Assembly: GCA_022394755.1 (NCBI GenBank)
Contig: JAGFCA010000029.1
Location: 62,001-126,000 of the forward strand
Length of the DNA: 64,000 nt
Direction: 5' to 3'
DNA from: Candidatus Poribacteria bacterium
GTDB lineage: Bacteria; Poribacteria; WGA-4E; WGA-3G
Shown: positions 1-8,536 of the stretch, piece by piece
How the letters are laid out: every line of letters starts with the position of its first letter
Numbering within the stretch: the stretch's first letter is position 1
Translations under genes and position numbers: made by a program
The notes under the pieces: generated by a model
The model's input: the letters and a program-made list of their open reading frames with translations, nothing else
Told to the model about the DNA's origin: nothing
The model's database searches: none

Positions 1-1491
1 ACCTTTTCCTCTTTTTGGGAATTTTGTGTCTTCTTTCAAATAATTACCCATCGAATTGCGAACATCACTGTGCATTTTGCGTTCAAGGTTAATCATTCCA
101 TCCCTCGCCCTAACATCTACAAAAAATGGATCTTTCTGAGGGGTATAGTCCATCTTTATCCATTCATTGTCATCACCAAGCCGATAATCGACTTTAGAAC
201 GTTCTGTACCACCAAATATATTAACTATGATATCTGTATTTGATGTTTCATCTGATTGAACTTCCCATGGTGCCCATATATTCATTTGATAGTCTGCTGG
301 ACGTCGTGCTGCTTTAAACCTAATTGAATATTTGTTTTCAGTGAAGGTGAAGATACCATACCCATTTGGTGCACCGTCCCGCATCGTGGTGTGGGGAATT
401 CCAACTTCATCCAGTGTGCCTTGCCACCAACTACCCGATGTAGTCGCATGATTATGGTGGTGGTGCGGTTGTTCACCATGCCACCCGTGTTCAGGACCTA
501 CAAATTCATCACGTTGAATGTGTGTATGTGCTGATAAGGATAATGTATTCGGACGATCACCAAGCAGATTCATCAATTTATCCACATCACTCATTTCTTT
601 TAATGGTATATGAAATGACACGACAATAAGCCTATCTTTCGGTACAAAAGCCAAATCGTTTTTTATAAATGTCAGTTGTTTTTCACCAACATGACTGGAA
701 TATGAAGGTCGATTATCAGCATTACGGAAGAACTTAACATTGTCTATATTGATGAAGTGTACCGGACCCCAATCGAATGAATAACAGGTGGGTCCGAAGA
801 CACGTTCGAATGTTTCATCTGCATATTTATCTTCAGTAGCTGCAAAGTTCATGTCGTGGTTACCATATACGTTATACCAAGGTATGCCAACAGTTGACAT
901 GACTTCATTTAATGGTTGAAATAACTCTAATTTATCTCCCACCAAATCACCGAGACTAATACCAAATACAGCCTCAGTTCCAATCACTTCCTCAATAACA
1001 TCGTGTGCTAACCACTCAATTTCCTGCATACTTGTAGGTTGTGTATCCCCAAATACAAGGATTTTAAAGGTATCAGGCTCTTCTTGTTCATAAAGTGGAA
1101 AATCAATCGATTCTGGTAGTGGTCCAGTTGGGGCTACACCTGCATATTTTAAACCATCTGGAGAACCATGGGGCTTATGTATATAATGGAATACAGGAAG
1201 TTGATCTTCATTAACAGGTGTCATATATCCTCTCGGTTTTATGACAAAGATGATCGTGTCATCGTCAACATTTAGAGAATACTCTCCGTTTTCATCTGTT
1301 TCTACAATATCTGTTCCATTCGATACACGGACCCCAGACAGACCATTCTCGTCAACATCTTTTACTTGGTTTTGATTGGAATCTAAATACACAGTTCCGG
1401 TTGCAGTTGTGTTTGCCTCTGCCTGAATACATGAAGCAAGACATGTTAAAATCATTATAAATATGAAGAAATAGTTTATCCTATATATCAT
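1..1491 (-). CDS. Exported calcineurin-like metallophosphoesterase (3' end outside window)
   Basis: The reading frame is open for 497 codons from the ATG at 1491 to the window edge, so the C-terminus is missing. Residues 1-25 form a signal peptide ending near LTCLASC, which could be a lipobox. Residues about 30-90 resemble the beta-sandwich domain that precedes this phosphoesterase type (V.LD.N.N...D..E.GLSGVRVSNG). The catalytic domain shows GDTQ (148-151) and GNHD (210-213), two of the metal-binding motifs of calcineurin-type phosphoesterases. The part near the window edge matches the position of the C-terminal domain of the family. The substrate cannot be told; these enzymes usually hydrolyse phosphomono- or diesters in the periplasm. 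No co-directional neighbour lies close upstream. The family call is firm; the lipoprotein call is weak. Confidence 0.85.
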   Translation of the reverse strand, partial: MIYRINYFFIFIMILTCLASCIQAEANTTATGTVYLDSNQNQVKDVDENGLSGVRVSNGTDIVETDENGEYSLNVDDDTIIFVIKPRGYMTPVNEDQLPVFHYIHKPHGSPDGLKYAGVAPTGPLPESIDFPLYEQEEPDTFKILVFGDTQPTSMQEIEWLAHDVIEEVIGTEAVFGISLGDLVGDKLELFQPLNEVMSTVGIPWYNVYGNHDMNFAATEDKYADETFERVFGPTCYSFDWGPVHFINIDNVKFFRNADNRPSYSSHVGEKQLTFIKNDLAFVPKDRLIVVSFHIPLKEMSDVDKLMNLLGDRPNTLSLSAHTHIQRDEFVGPEHGWHGEQPHHHHNHATTSGSWWQGTLDEVGIPHTTMRDGAPNGYGIFTFTENKYSIRFKAARRPADYQMNIWAPWEVQSDETSNTDIIVNIFGGTERSKVDYRLGDDNEWIKMDYTPQKDPFFVDVRARDGMINLERKMHSDVRNSMGNYLKEDTKFPKRGKG

Positions 1492-1605
1492 CAAAATCTC
1501 CTTATTATTAAAGTAATCTGATATTTCTCAATATTCTTCAGAATTTAATGTTTATCAGTGTTTACTTTTTATTATACTAAAGTTTGGATTTATTTACACA
1601 TAGCA

Positions 1606-2002
1606 CTCCGCTGGAGCAAAGAGACCGATTTTACTGATGCCCTTTTTGATGCTTTATCATCTGTGTTTATACGTCCGCGTAGATTACACATTCTCATGCC
1701 TGAGGCGTGATATGTCTGTAGAAAAAACGTGTTGAAGAAAGATGCACTCCAGAGGAGTGCTATATACATACTAAAGTTTACACATGTCTTGCACATAGCA
1801 CTCCGAAATCAACGGTATGAACGCCTTATGGGCATTCCCCGGGAGTGCAGCGGGTTGTCAATCCACATTCTATAGACATATTGCTCCGCTGGAGCAAAGA
1901 GACCGATTTTACTGATGCCCTTTTCTATACTTTGTGGGTATAGGTTTATAGTCCGTTTCGGTGTCCTCTCCTTACGCCAGAGGTGTGATATGTCTGTAGA
2001 AA
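1606..2002. repeat. Duplicated palindromic repeat locus with TGTAGAAA tails
   Basis: A 41-bp sequence starting CTCCGCTGGAGCAAAGAG occurs identically at 1606-1646 and 1884-1924. Each copy is followed 56-54 bases later by a similar tail, GGCGTGATATGTCTGTAGAA (ending 1724) and GGTGTGATATGTCTGTAGAA (ending 2002). Between them lies a palindrome, GCACTCC-aga-GGAGTGC, at 1744-1760. At 1806-1850 an AATCAACGGTATGAACGCC element recurs inverted at 19.3-19.5 kb. Nothing coding is visible in the 1492-2219 gap. The repeats look like dispersed REP/MITE-type elements. Confidence 0.75.
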
Positions 2003-2219
2003 TAGGGGAAATCCTTACTAAATATAGTTATATCAGATTATAGTGAAGTATGAAGATAATTATACCCGCCGCTATAAAGGCGATCTTCGAATCACGACTT
2101 AACTCAGTGGTAATCCAGAATCGGTGTTACCTCCTAACATAACCAAATGTGTAATTAATTCAATACTCTACCATAGTAGGTTAAACACCATTCTAAGAAG
2201 TATCAGTTAAGTGTCAATA

Positions 2220-3152
2220 TTAATCTAAACCCCACTCTTTTCGAAGGTCTGCCATCGGTTTATATTTTACATTCTTATTATAGAAATTCCCAAGCCATGT
2301 ACCATCATCTCGGAAGTAAAAACGTTCATCTTTTTCCTCACATGCGAGTTGGTATCGTGTATCAATACTGATACGGTAGCAATCAGAACGATTTGGGGCA
2401 CTACTATGCATCATGTAAAGACCAAAAATTATTACATCACCCGGTTGAAAGTGTGCCGTAGCTAATGTGAATCCGAACTTATCAACCATTTCTCTCGGTT
2501 CAGTACTAAAAACCGCATCTGTTAAATCACGGTCCATATCGGTGGCACCATAGGTTGACTTTAATTGATTATGACGATGTGAATTAAGACAAATAACCAA
2601 TGGACCGTTCTCCAAGTTAATGTCTGTCAATGCACTCCACATCGTATATCGATTTTGTGTACCGCGTCCAACATAAACACTATCATAGTGAAAATGGTTG
2701 TGTCCACCTGTTGCCATACACCGGAGCCACCGTTTATCGAATGTGATTACAGGACCACCAAGGAATTCTTCATAAAATCTCATTGTTTCTTGACTATCTA
2801 CAACATCAAGAATTGGTTTTGCATGTGCCACTTCTGTTTGTCGAAAGAAACTAAATGTACGATTATCATCACTAATGATACCTTGTTCTACAGGTGTATT
2901 CGGTTTAATTCCACCGTTTTTGCCAATTGCTTGTAATGTCCATAGTGCTGCCTTTTCTGCAGCCTCACGGGGATGAAAACCTCGGATAAATAGATAACCG
3001 TCCACATCTATTCTTTGATGTAAGGCATCAATATCATTGAGCAGATGACTTGAATCTGTTAATTCAACTATCTCCTCACCAAAATGAAAATGGTGTTGAC
3101 CAAATTCGAAACGTGTGCCAATGGGTATTTTCTTCGATATATTCAGTGTCAT
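2220..3152 (-). CDS. Phytanoyl-CoA dioxygenase (PhyH) family protein
   Basis: A 310-residue member of the Fe(II)/2-oxoglutarate-dependent PhyH superfamily; known members hydroxylate small organic substrates in the cytoplasm. The metal triad is complete: H155 and D157 in the HFHYD motif and H249 in MMHSSAP, with R260 as the likely 2-oxoglutarate anchor. The double-stranded beta-helix core spans about 140-275. A longer N-terminus than in its neighbours (HFHFGEE, 21-27) is unusual but carries no recognised domain. It is the last gene of the minus-strand run, 59 bp after the preceding PhyH gene. The substrate is unknown. The ATG at 3152 has no strong ribosome-binding site. Confidence 0.85.
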   Translation of the reverse strand: MTLNISKKIPIGTRFEFGQHHFHFGEEIVELTDSSHLLNDIDALHQRIDVDGYLFIRGFHPREAAEKAALWTLQAIGKNGGIKPNTPVEQGIISDDNRTFSFFRQTEVAHAKPILDVVDSQETMRFYEEFLGGPVITFDKRWLRCMATGGHNHFHYDSVYVGRGTQNRYTMWSALTDINLENGPLVICLNSHRHNQLKSTYGATDMDRDLTDAVFSTEPREMVDKFGFTLATAHFQPGDVIIFGLYMMHSSAPNRSDCYRISIDTRYQLACEEKDERFYFRDDGTWLGNFYNKNVKYKPMADLRKEWGLD

Positions 3153-3211
3153 TTATGTGTTTTACAATGTAAAGTAATTATTCATGCTATTAGATTCTTA
3201 GATAAATAGAT

Positions 3212-4024
3212 TTACTGGGGATCACCATTTTCGTATGAGAATATTAAAGGTAGATGTACATCATCTGCTAAGATATCACCAGTCTTTAATTTTACAAACA
3301 CTTCTTCTGGTAATGCACTCTTCTTGCCATTGAATGTCGCATCTTCAGGCATAAACAGCATAGCAAAAGCACGGCGTAGATTTGTTGTCATATTAGGTCC
3401 GGCAGCATGAGCAACTAAGCCACTAATGAAAACGCCATCACCAGCCTTCATTTCAGCTACAAACGGATCAATTCCTGCCCACTCTGGATATTCCTTAAAC
3501 AATTCTCCAACACCAACTTCACCAAGAATTCCACCCACTTCAAAACCACAGCTTTTATGTGTTCCGGGTAAGAAATACAAACACCCATTTTGAATTGTTG
3601 CATCGTCAAGTGCTATCCAAAACATGATTGCTTGGTGTGAATAAAAGGGATCATAAGGATTATCAACATGAAAATTCGTAGGATTTGCCCACGGCTGTTT
3701 TACCATAGCATGGTCATGATATAAACGCACACCTGTTGTTTCAGCCAGATCTGCTGCCATCCTACCTAAATCAGCGTTGAGTATTAATTCCTTAACCCTA
3801 TCATCAGTTTTCCATAGATTCACGCATTGAATAAAGACATTGCTGTAGTAATTGTCTGCACTTTGATAAAGGTTTAAGTCATCACATTCTATGAAATTCT
3901 TGACTGATTCAGTTATAACATCTTGCCATAATGATAATTCTGGTCCTTGTAGAAAATCCTCAATTATGAGAAAGCCATTTTCTTGGTAATAATCAATCTG
4001 ATTAGTTGAAAGTTGGGTATTCAT
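3212..4024 (-). CDS. Phytanoyl-CoA dioxygenase (PhyH) family protein
   Basis: A 270-residue PhyH protein counted from the ATG at 4024. A GTG at 4042 in the same frame would add six residues, but family N-termini usually begin as here (STNQIDYYQENGFLII). The triad is H119 and D121 (NFHVD), H206 (VAHAAGP) and R217/R218 after TTNL. FLPGTHKS (151-158) is the typical strand after the metal motif. It starts close behind the stop of the 4049-4852 PhyH gene, so the two are probably translated from one mRNA. It is only distantly similar to its PhyH neighbours and so probably acts on a different substrate. Confidence 0.85.
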   Translation of the reverse strand: MNTQLSTNQIDYYQENGFLIIEDFLQGPELSLWQDVITESVKNFIECDDLNLYQSADNYYSNVFIQCVNLWKTDDRVKELILNADLGRMAADLAETTGVRLYHDHAMVKQPWANPTNFHVDNPYDPFYSHQAIMFWIALDDATIQNGCLYFLPGTHKSCGFEVGGILGEVGVGELFKEYPEWAGIDPFVAEMKAGDGVFISGLVAHAAGPNMTTNLRRAFAMLFMPEDATFNGKKSALPEEVFVKLKTGDILADDVHLPLIFSYENGDPQ

Positions 4025-4048
4025 ATAGTTATGGTGACTCACTACATA

Positions 4049-4852
4049 TCAATCATAATTGCTCGGTCTATGATCACCAAGGAGTCTCCTTTGACGTGGA
4101 TTTGCTTGGGCAAGTATGTTCTCATCAAACTTGAATTTATTTAAATAGGGAGGATATTTCTGTGTAATCATCCTTTTCGCATAGTGTACCTGCATAAGAT
4201 AGCGTGTTTCATCACTTATATTTGCTGTCCCTCGATGCCATACTTCGCTACGGAATAGCACAACATCACCAGCATTACATAAGATACTTTCTTCAGTTCG
4301 ATTATTCCATTCAGTTGCACCATTAGGTGAACAGCCAGATAAATGACTACCCGGTACAAATTTTGTTGGACCCAACTCCTCATACATATCATTAAGGTAA
4401 TAGTGTGCAGTTGTGATGAAAATAGGTATTTTGACACGAGGGTCATTTCGTACATCTGCTGGAAGACTCATTGGCAGCCAGTCCGTATGTAAACCTTGAT
4501 CTGGTCTTCCTGGACCTGTCAACCATGAATGCATTCCTATACAGTGGCAATCTTCCCCATGAACAGCCTCCACAACCTCAATCACTGGTGACCTATCAAG
4601 ATATTGAAGATACAGTGAATCTCGATTAAATGAGTTGCTGATGAGTTTATGTAAGAACGCATCCCCTTTTTCAAGTGTTTCGTCTCTGTCATGGGACTCA
4701 GGTATTGCTTCTAAACGATCCATTGTGTCTCGTAGAACTGCGATTTCTTGTGAATCAAGTACACTTGGAAAATATACATATCCATCTTTCTCCAAAGCTT
4801 CTACTTGATCTTCTAATGAATTGTATGCAACAAGTGATAGTTCTTTTGCCAT
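4049..4852 (-). CDS. Phytanoyl-CoA dioxygenase (PhyH), paralogue A
   Basis: A 267-residue PhyH protein with a full set of catalytic residues: H122 and D124 (GLHTD), H206 (VWHRGTA) and R217 (DETRYLM). GPTKFVPGSH (161-170) is the canonical family strand. The protein is the same length as, and alignable without gaps to, the product of 7689-8492; most residues are identical, including the C-terminal PRQ.RLLGDH.PSNYD, so the two are a recent duplication. It lies 22 bp downstream of the creatininase-family gene and just upstream of another PhyH gene. The start at 4852 (MAKELSLVAY) matches the start of the paralogue, which supports it. Confidence 0.88.
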   Translation of the reverse strand: MAKELSLVAYNSLEDQVEALEKDGYVYFPSVLDSQEIAVLRDTMDRLEAIPESHDRDETLEKGDAFLHKLISNSFNRDSLYLQYLDRSPVIEVVEAVHGEDCHCIGMHSWLTGPGRPDQGLHTDWLPMSLPADVRNDPRVKIPIFITTAHYYLNDMYEELGPTKFVPGSHLSGCSPNGATEWNNRTEESILCNAGDVVLFRSEVWHRGTANISDETRYLMQVHYAKRMITQKYPPYLNKFKFDENILAQANPRQRRLLGDHRPSNYD

Positions 4853-4874
4853 AAACTATACCCTTTAGTTCTAC

Positions 4875-5768
4875 CTACAAAATGCGTCCTTTTGGAATCC
4901 GTGAATTAGCGTGCCATTGAGAATCTTTAGGTGGTTCAGGATTCGGGGGTTGCATAGATGCAAAATCAGTTAATTTCGGTCTTATCTCTTCTTCCCAAAT
5001 CCCTTCTACATCATCAAAGGTCAATGGTGTAGTATTCGCTCCTTCATTTTGATGTTCAATCAACAATTTCTCTGTTTTATCTCCAAAATGTTCAATAATC
5101 CCTTCAACCATCTTTTCACCAACAAGACGACTTGAAGACTCATTATAGTCACCCATAGCAAAATCAGGTTTTCGTGTGTCATCTTCCGGCATCCTGGACA
5201 TATCTACACAATCTGGGGCAACCGCCCATAGAGCAGAAGTCTCCCCACGACCGGCATGTCCTCCCATACCTTTACCATCTTCAAAATCATCTCTATTAAG
5301 TCCTATACCCATTAGTGAATACAATCGTACACCTACGTGTTGTTGCATAATATCAATTACAATAGGAACATCTTGGTGGTGTGGTCCTGAATGTCCAGAG
5401 AATAGGATTGCACCTTGAAAACCTAAAGCATCCACTGCTCGAATATGATAACACATACTCTTTAGGAACATCCATGGTGGAATGGCTGTTAACCATGTTC
5501 TTTCTTGGTTTATTTTCGCATGTCCCCATGAACCATAACCACTAATCTCATGACAGTGCCAGTAGTAGGGTGGTGCTACAATTCCTCCATGAACTTGTGC
5601 CGCATGAATGCAACACTCATGTGCTCGAATTGCGTCTAAACCCACAGCATTATGCCAACCATGTGGTTCACATAGACCATAAGGTAGATATACAATTGGA
5701 CACTCTTTGAATCCTTCTTCTAATTCATCGGGAAACATTCTTTCCCATTGAACTTTTCTTCCAGACAT
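4875..5768 (-). CDS. Creatininase-family amidohydrolase
   Basis: 297 residues of the creatininase/MftE/FAPy-hydrolase fold, metal-dependent enzymes that open amide or cyclic amidine bonds in the cytoplasm. The metal-site motif GLCEPHGWHN (31-40) supplies E34 and H36, and D45 follows in VGLDAI. The second family signature HSGPHHQD lies near 123 and HAGRGETSA near 170. Real creatininase cannot be distinguished from other family members by sequence alone. A good ribosome-binding site (AAAGGA) precedes the ATG. It sits within a set of five PhyH genes in one direction, which suggests that the hydrolase and the oxygenases process one N-containing compound; that link is inference. Confidence 0.85.
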   Translation of the reverse strand: MSGRKVQWERMFPDELEEGFKECPIVYLPYGLCEPHGWHNAVGLDAIRAHECCIHAAQVHGGIVAPPYYWHCHEISGYGSWGHAKINQERTWLTAIPPWMFLKSMCYHIRAVDALGFQGAILFSGHSGPHHQDVPIVIDIMQQHVGVRLYSLMGIGLNRDDFEDGKGMGGHAGRGETSALWAVAPDCVDMSRMPEDDTRKPDFAMGDYNESSSRLVGEKMVEGIIEHFGDKTEKLLIEHQNEGANTTPLTFDDVEGIWEEEIRPKLTDFASMQPPNPEPPKDSQWHANSRIPKGRIL

Positions 5769-5871
5769 TATAATCCTTTCAATTCTGATTCATTACCAAT
5801 GGTTTGCTGGCGACCCCTTACATTTTATAAAAAAGATCTTAATAACAGGATTTACACACACTATAGATTTA

Positions 5872-7608
5872 TTAACGTTTCTCACCGGGTTTACGATATT
5901 TTGATGAATAACTGTCGCCTTCAGCATCGTATGACACAAAAACTTCACCATCTTTTACTATCAGACGTGGAACAGTTCTGTGTCGTCCATCTCTTTCAGG
6001 ACCACGCATTACAGCAAATTGTTCCTCTGTCATGTCTTCCACCATATCACCCCATCGGTCTTGTGGATCAACGACACCTCCACCCCAATTTACATTTTTG
6101 GATTGATACTTGATTAATACACCACGTCTTGGAGTTGGATTTTTCCATGCTAAAGCCCCATGTGTACAGCCACCATCCATAAAGAAGAGTACATCCCCTG
6201 CCTTCATGACTGGTTGAACAACCAAACCCATTGTATCATCACAAGTACGGATACCACGAGGCATTGAATACTGAGTCTTATGTGATCCAGGTACACATGC
6301 AAATCCACCTAAGCCCGGTTGAACATCACGCAATTGCCAAGTAATAGTTACCGTTTCAGCATAACTACGTCCATTCTTAAAATCGTAACCTCTTGATGGA
6401 CTCATTGGTTCGTTTCCATCATGTAGTGAATGTCCTGATGTACCTTCAACAGCACAGAATACAGTTGCACCACCACAGCGATAGCCACTGCCTCCCATCC
6501 AGTTCATTCTCTGAATAACTTCAGGATGAGCAATCATCTTACGGAATGGTTGATTATACGGATCAGGGAGATCTAATAAACCGGATAGAAGTGGTCGTCC
6601 TGTGCCTGCTTGACTTACTGATCCACCAGCCAGTTCTGATCCAACGACAATACGATCTTGGAACTTATCAACGGCTTCATTAGCTTCAGCAAGCCATTGT
6701 TCATCCATTAAACCACGGACAACAAGATAACCGTTTAGATCCCAAAAATAGAATTCTTTCTCATCAATTCCAGAGTTAGGATCACGTGTATAATATGATG
6801 GATGTAAAACTGTCGGGTCATCCTCTACCCAAGTTTTTTCTCCATCCGTATTAATGACAGGTGGAGGATTTGACCCTTTAAAACCGGGAACATACATAAC
6901 TGCTTTTTGTGCTTCAGCTGCTTCATCTGACCATCGGGGTAATGATTCAGTTTCAGATTGTGGTCCCTCTGGATTAGATTGGATTGCTGCACGCGCTGCA
7001 TACTTGTAGGACAATAAACGTTTCGGTTTTTCTTTCCATGGACGTACACCTTGAAGCGTAGTTGTAGCTACTAAGAAAAGATCTCCAGCTTTTAGGGAAG
7101 GTTGGATTACAAGACCCATATCATCCGCCCCTGTGCTCAAATCATCAGGTGTTGGTACATTACTCTTATGGCTTGCTTGAACAACGACCAATCCACCATC
7201 ATCATCTACAACATCTTCCAACACCCATATTGCTTTTACGCTCTGACAACTTCTTCTATCTTTTTGAATACGATATGCAAGGGAGGGATTTCTCGGCTCA
7301 TCACCACCCTCAAGTGATATACTTGTTTCGCCATCATTATAACCTAATAGTGAGGGTGCTTGATCTAAACGAAAACCGTGTCCAATTATCTGATTCAAAT
7401 ACCACACCAGTGTTGGATGGACAAGTAGGTCGCGAAAGAATTTCCTATTTGTATCTGATCCACCTAATAGATTTCCATTTCCTGATATTGCATCCAAAGC
7501 ACTGTTTAGGGATAATACTTCTTCCTCACTTAATACACTGGGGATGTGTAGGTAACCTGCCACATCAAATGCATAATTTTCTTCATTTGTCATAATTTCA
7601 TTATCCAT
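5872..7608 (-). CDS. Double PhyH-domain fusion protein
   Basis: 578 residues holding two PhyH-like domains in tandem (about 12-210 and 285-505), joined by a linker with a tyrosine/proline-rich end. The halves align at several landmarks: GYLHIPSVL/GYLVVRGLM, LEGGDEP/LHDGNEP, GGLVVVQASH/GGFACVPGSH and KAGDLFLV/KAGDVLFF. The N-terminal half has E100 where the first iron histidine is expected and Q186 at the distal histidine, so it probably does not bind iron. The C-terminal half has H396 and H483 plus R494/R495, but the residue two after H396 is G398 instead of Asp/Glu. About 73 residues after 505 contain no known domain. Ordinary PhyH proteins are half this length. A role as an oxygenase or halogenase is open. 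Confidence 0.82.
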   Translation of the reverse strand: MDNEIMTNEENYAFDVAGYLHIPSVLSEEEVLSLNSALDAISGNGNLLGGSDTNRKFFRDLLVHPTLVWYLNQIIGHGFRLDQAPSLLGYNDGETSISLEGGDEPRNPSLAYRIQKDRRSCQSVKAIWVLEDVVDDDGGLVVVQASHKSNVPTPDDLSTGADDMGLVIQPSLKAGDLFLVATTTLQGVRPWKEKPKRLLSYKYAARAAIQSNPEGPQSETESLPRWSDEAAEAQKAVMYVPGFKGSNPPPVINTDGEKTWVEDDPTVLHPSYYTRDPNSGIDEKEFYFWDLNGYLVVRGLMDEQWLAEANEAVDKFQDRIVVGSELAGGSVSQAGTGRPLLSGLLDLPDPYNQPFRKMIAHPEVIQRMNWMGGSGYRCGGATVFCAVEGTSGHSLHDGNEPMSPSRGYDFKNGRSYAETVTITWQLRDVQPGLGGFACVPGSHKTQYSMPRGIRTCDDTMGLVVQPVMKAGDVLFFMDGGCTHGALAWKNPTPRRGVLIKYQSKNVNWGGGVVDPQDRWGDMVEDMTEEQFAVMRGPERDGRHRTVPRLIVKDGEVFVSYDAEGDSYSSKYRKPGEKR

Positions 7609-7688
7609 TCGTGTCTCCTATAAGAAATATATGGTCGATAAATTCTAATTTAAGGAATAAGTAAAGACATCATTAGTAGGCTATCACA

Positions 7689-8492
7689 TCAATCGTAATT
7701 ACTTGGACCGTGGTCACCAAGGAGTCTTTTCTGACGTGGGTTGGCTTGGTCAAGTATTGTTTCATCAAATTGGAATTTGTTCAAATAAGGAGGATATTTC
7801 TGTGTAATCATCCGTTTAGCATAATGTACCTGTAATAAATATCGTGTATCATCTGATGTATTGGCAGAACCACGATGCCATACCTCACTACGGAAAAGGA
7901 CAACATCCCCAGCATTACATATAATACTTTCTTCAGTTCTATTATTCCACTCTGTCGCTCCGTTTGGTGAACATCCAGAGTAATGACTTCCCGGTACAAA
8001 CTTTGTCGGACCTAATTCTTCATACATATCATTAAGATAGTAATGTGCAGTGGTAATAAAAATAGGAACTTTCACTCGTGGATCTTGACGGATATCTGAT
8101 GGGAGTGAAATTGGTAAGTAATCGGTGTGTAACCCCTGATCCGGTCTTCCAGGTCCTGTTATCCATGATTGCATTCCAATGCAATGACAATCTCCACCAT
8201 GAGTTTCTTCCGCAACTTCAATGATTGGAGATTTATCAAGAAATTCGAGATAAAGAGGATCCCGATTAAATGAATTATTGATGATTTTATTGACAAATGA
8301 ACCACCATTTTCAGGGGTTTGGTTACGGTCATAACATTCAGGAATAGTATCTAATCTATCCATGGTAGAACGTAATACATCAATCTCATCGGAATCAAGA
8401 ACATTTGGGAAATAGACATAACCATCCTTTTCCAATGCTTCAACTTGATCTTCTAATTCTGTATAAGCAACAAGTGAGAGTGCTTTTGCCAT
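7689..8492 (-). CDS. Phytanoyl-CoA dioxygenase (PhyH), paralogue B
   Basis: 267 residues, the sister copy of the 4049-4852 product with the same length and catalytic set: H122 and D124 in GLHTD, H206 in VWHRGSA and R217. Differences from the sister are concentrated at residues 45-110 (for example NQTPENGGSFVNKI against DETLEKGDAFLHKL), near the part that usually lines the substrate entrance, so the copies may differ in substrate. It follows the toroid-protein gene by 44 bp and precedes the double-PhyH gene by 80 bp. A ribosome-binding site (AAGGAGAA) lies before the ATG at 8492. Confidence 0.88.
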   Translation of the reverse strand: MAKALSLVAYTELEDQVEALEKDGYVYFPNVLDSDEIDVLRSTMDRLDTIPECYDRNQTPENGGSFVNKIINNSFNRDPLYLEFLDKSPIIEVAEETHGGDCHCIGMQSWITGPGRPDQGLHTDYLPISLPSDIRQDPRVKVPIFITTAHYYLNDMYEELGPTKFVPGSHYSGCSPNGATEWNNRTEESIICNAGDVVLFRSEVWHRGSANTSDDTRYLLQVHYAKRMITQKYPPYLNKFQFDETILDQANPRQKRLLGDHGPSNYD

Positions 8493-8536
8493 AATAATTC
8501 TCCTTAATCACATTCCAATAATAGTTATCTCTAAAT

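Noticed and set aside
5748-6113. 121-codon plus-strand frame
   Set aside because: It is antisense to the double-PhyH gene and its amino-acid composition is that of a shadow frame.
7149-7595. 148-codon plus-strand frame
   Set aside because: Antisense to the N-half of the double-PhyH gene, rich in His and Leu as expected from the complement of the real frame.
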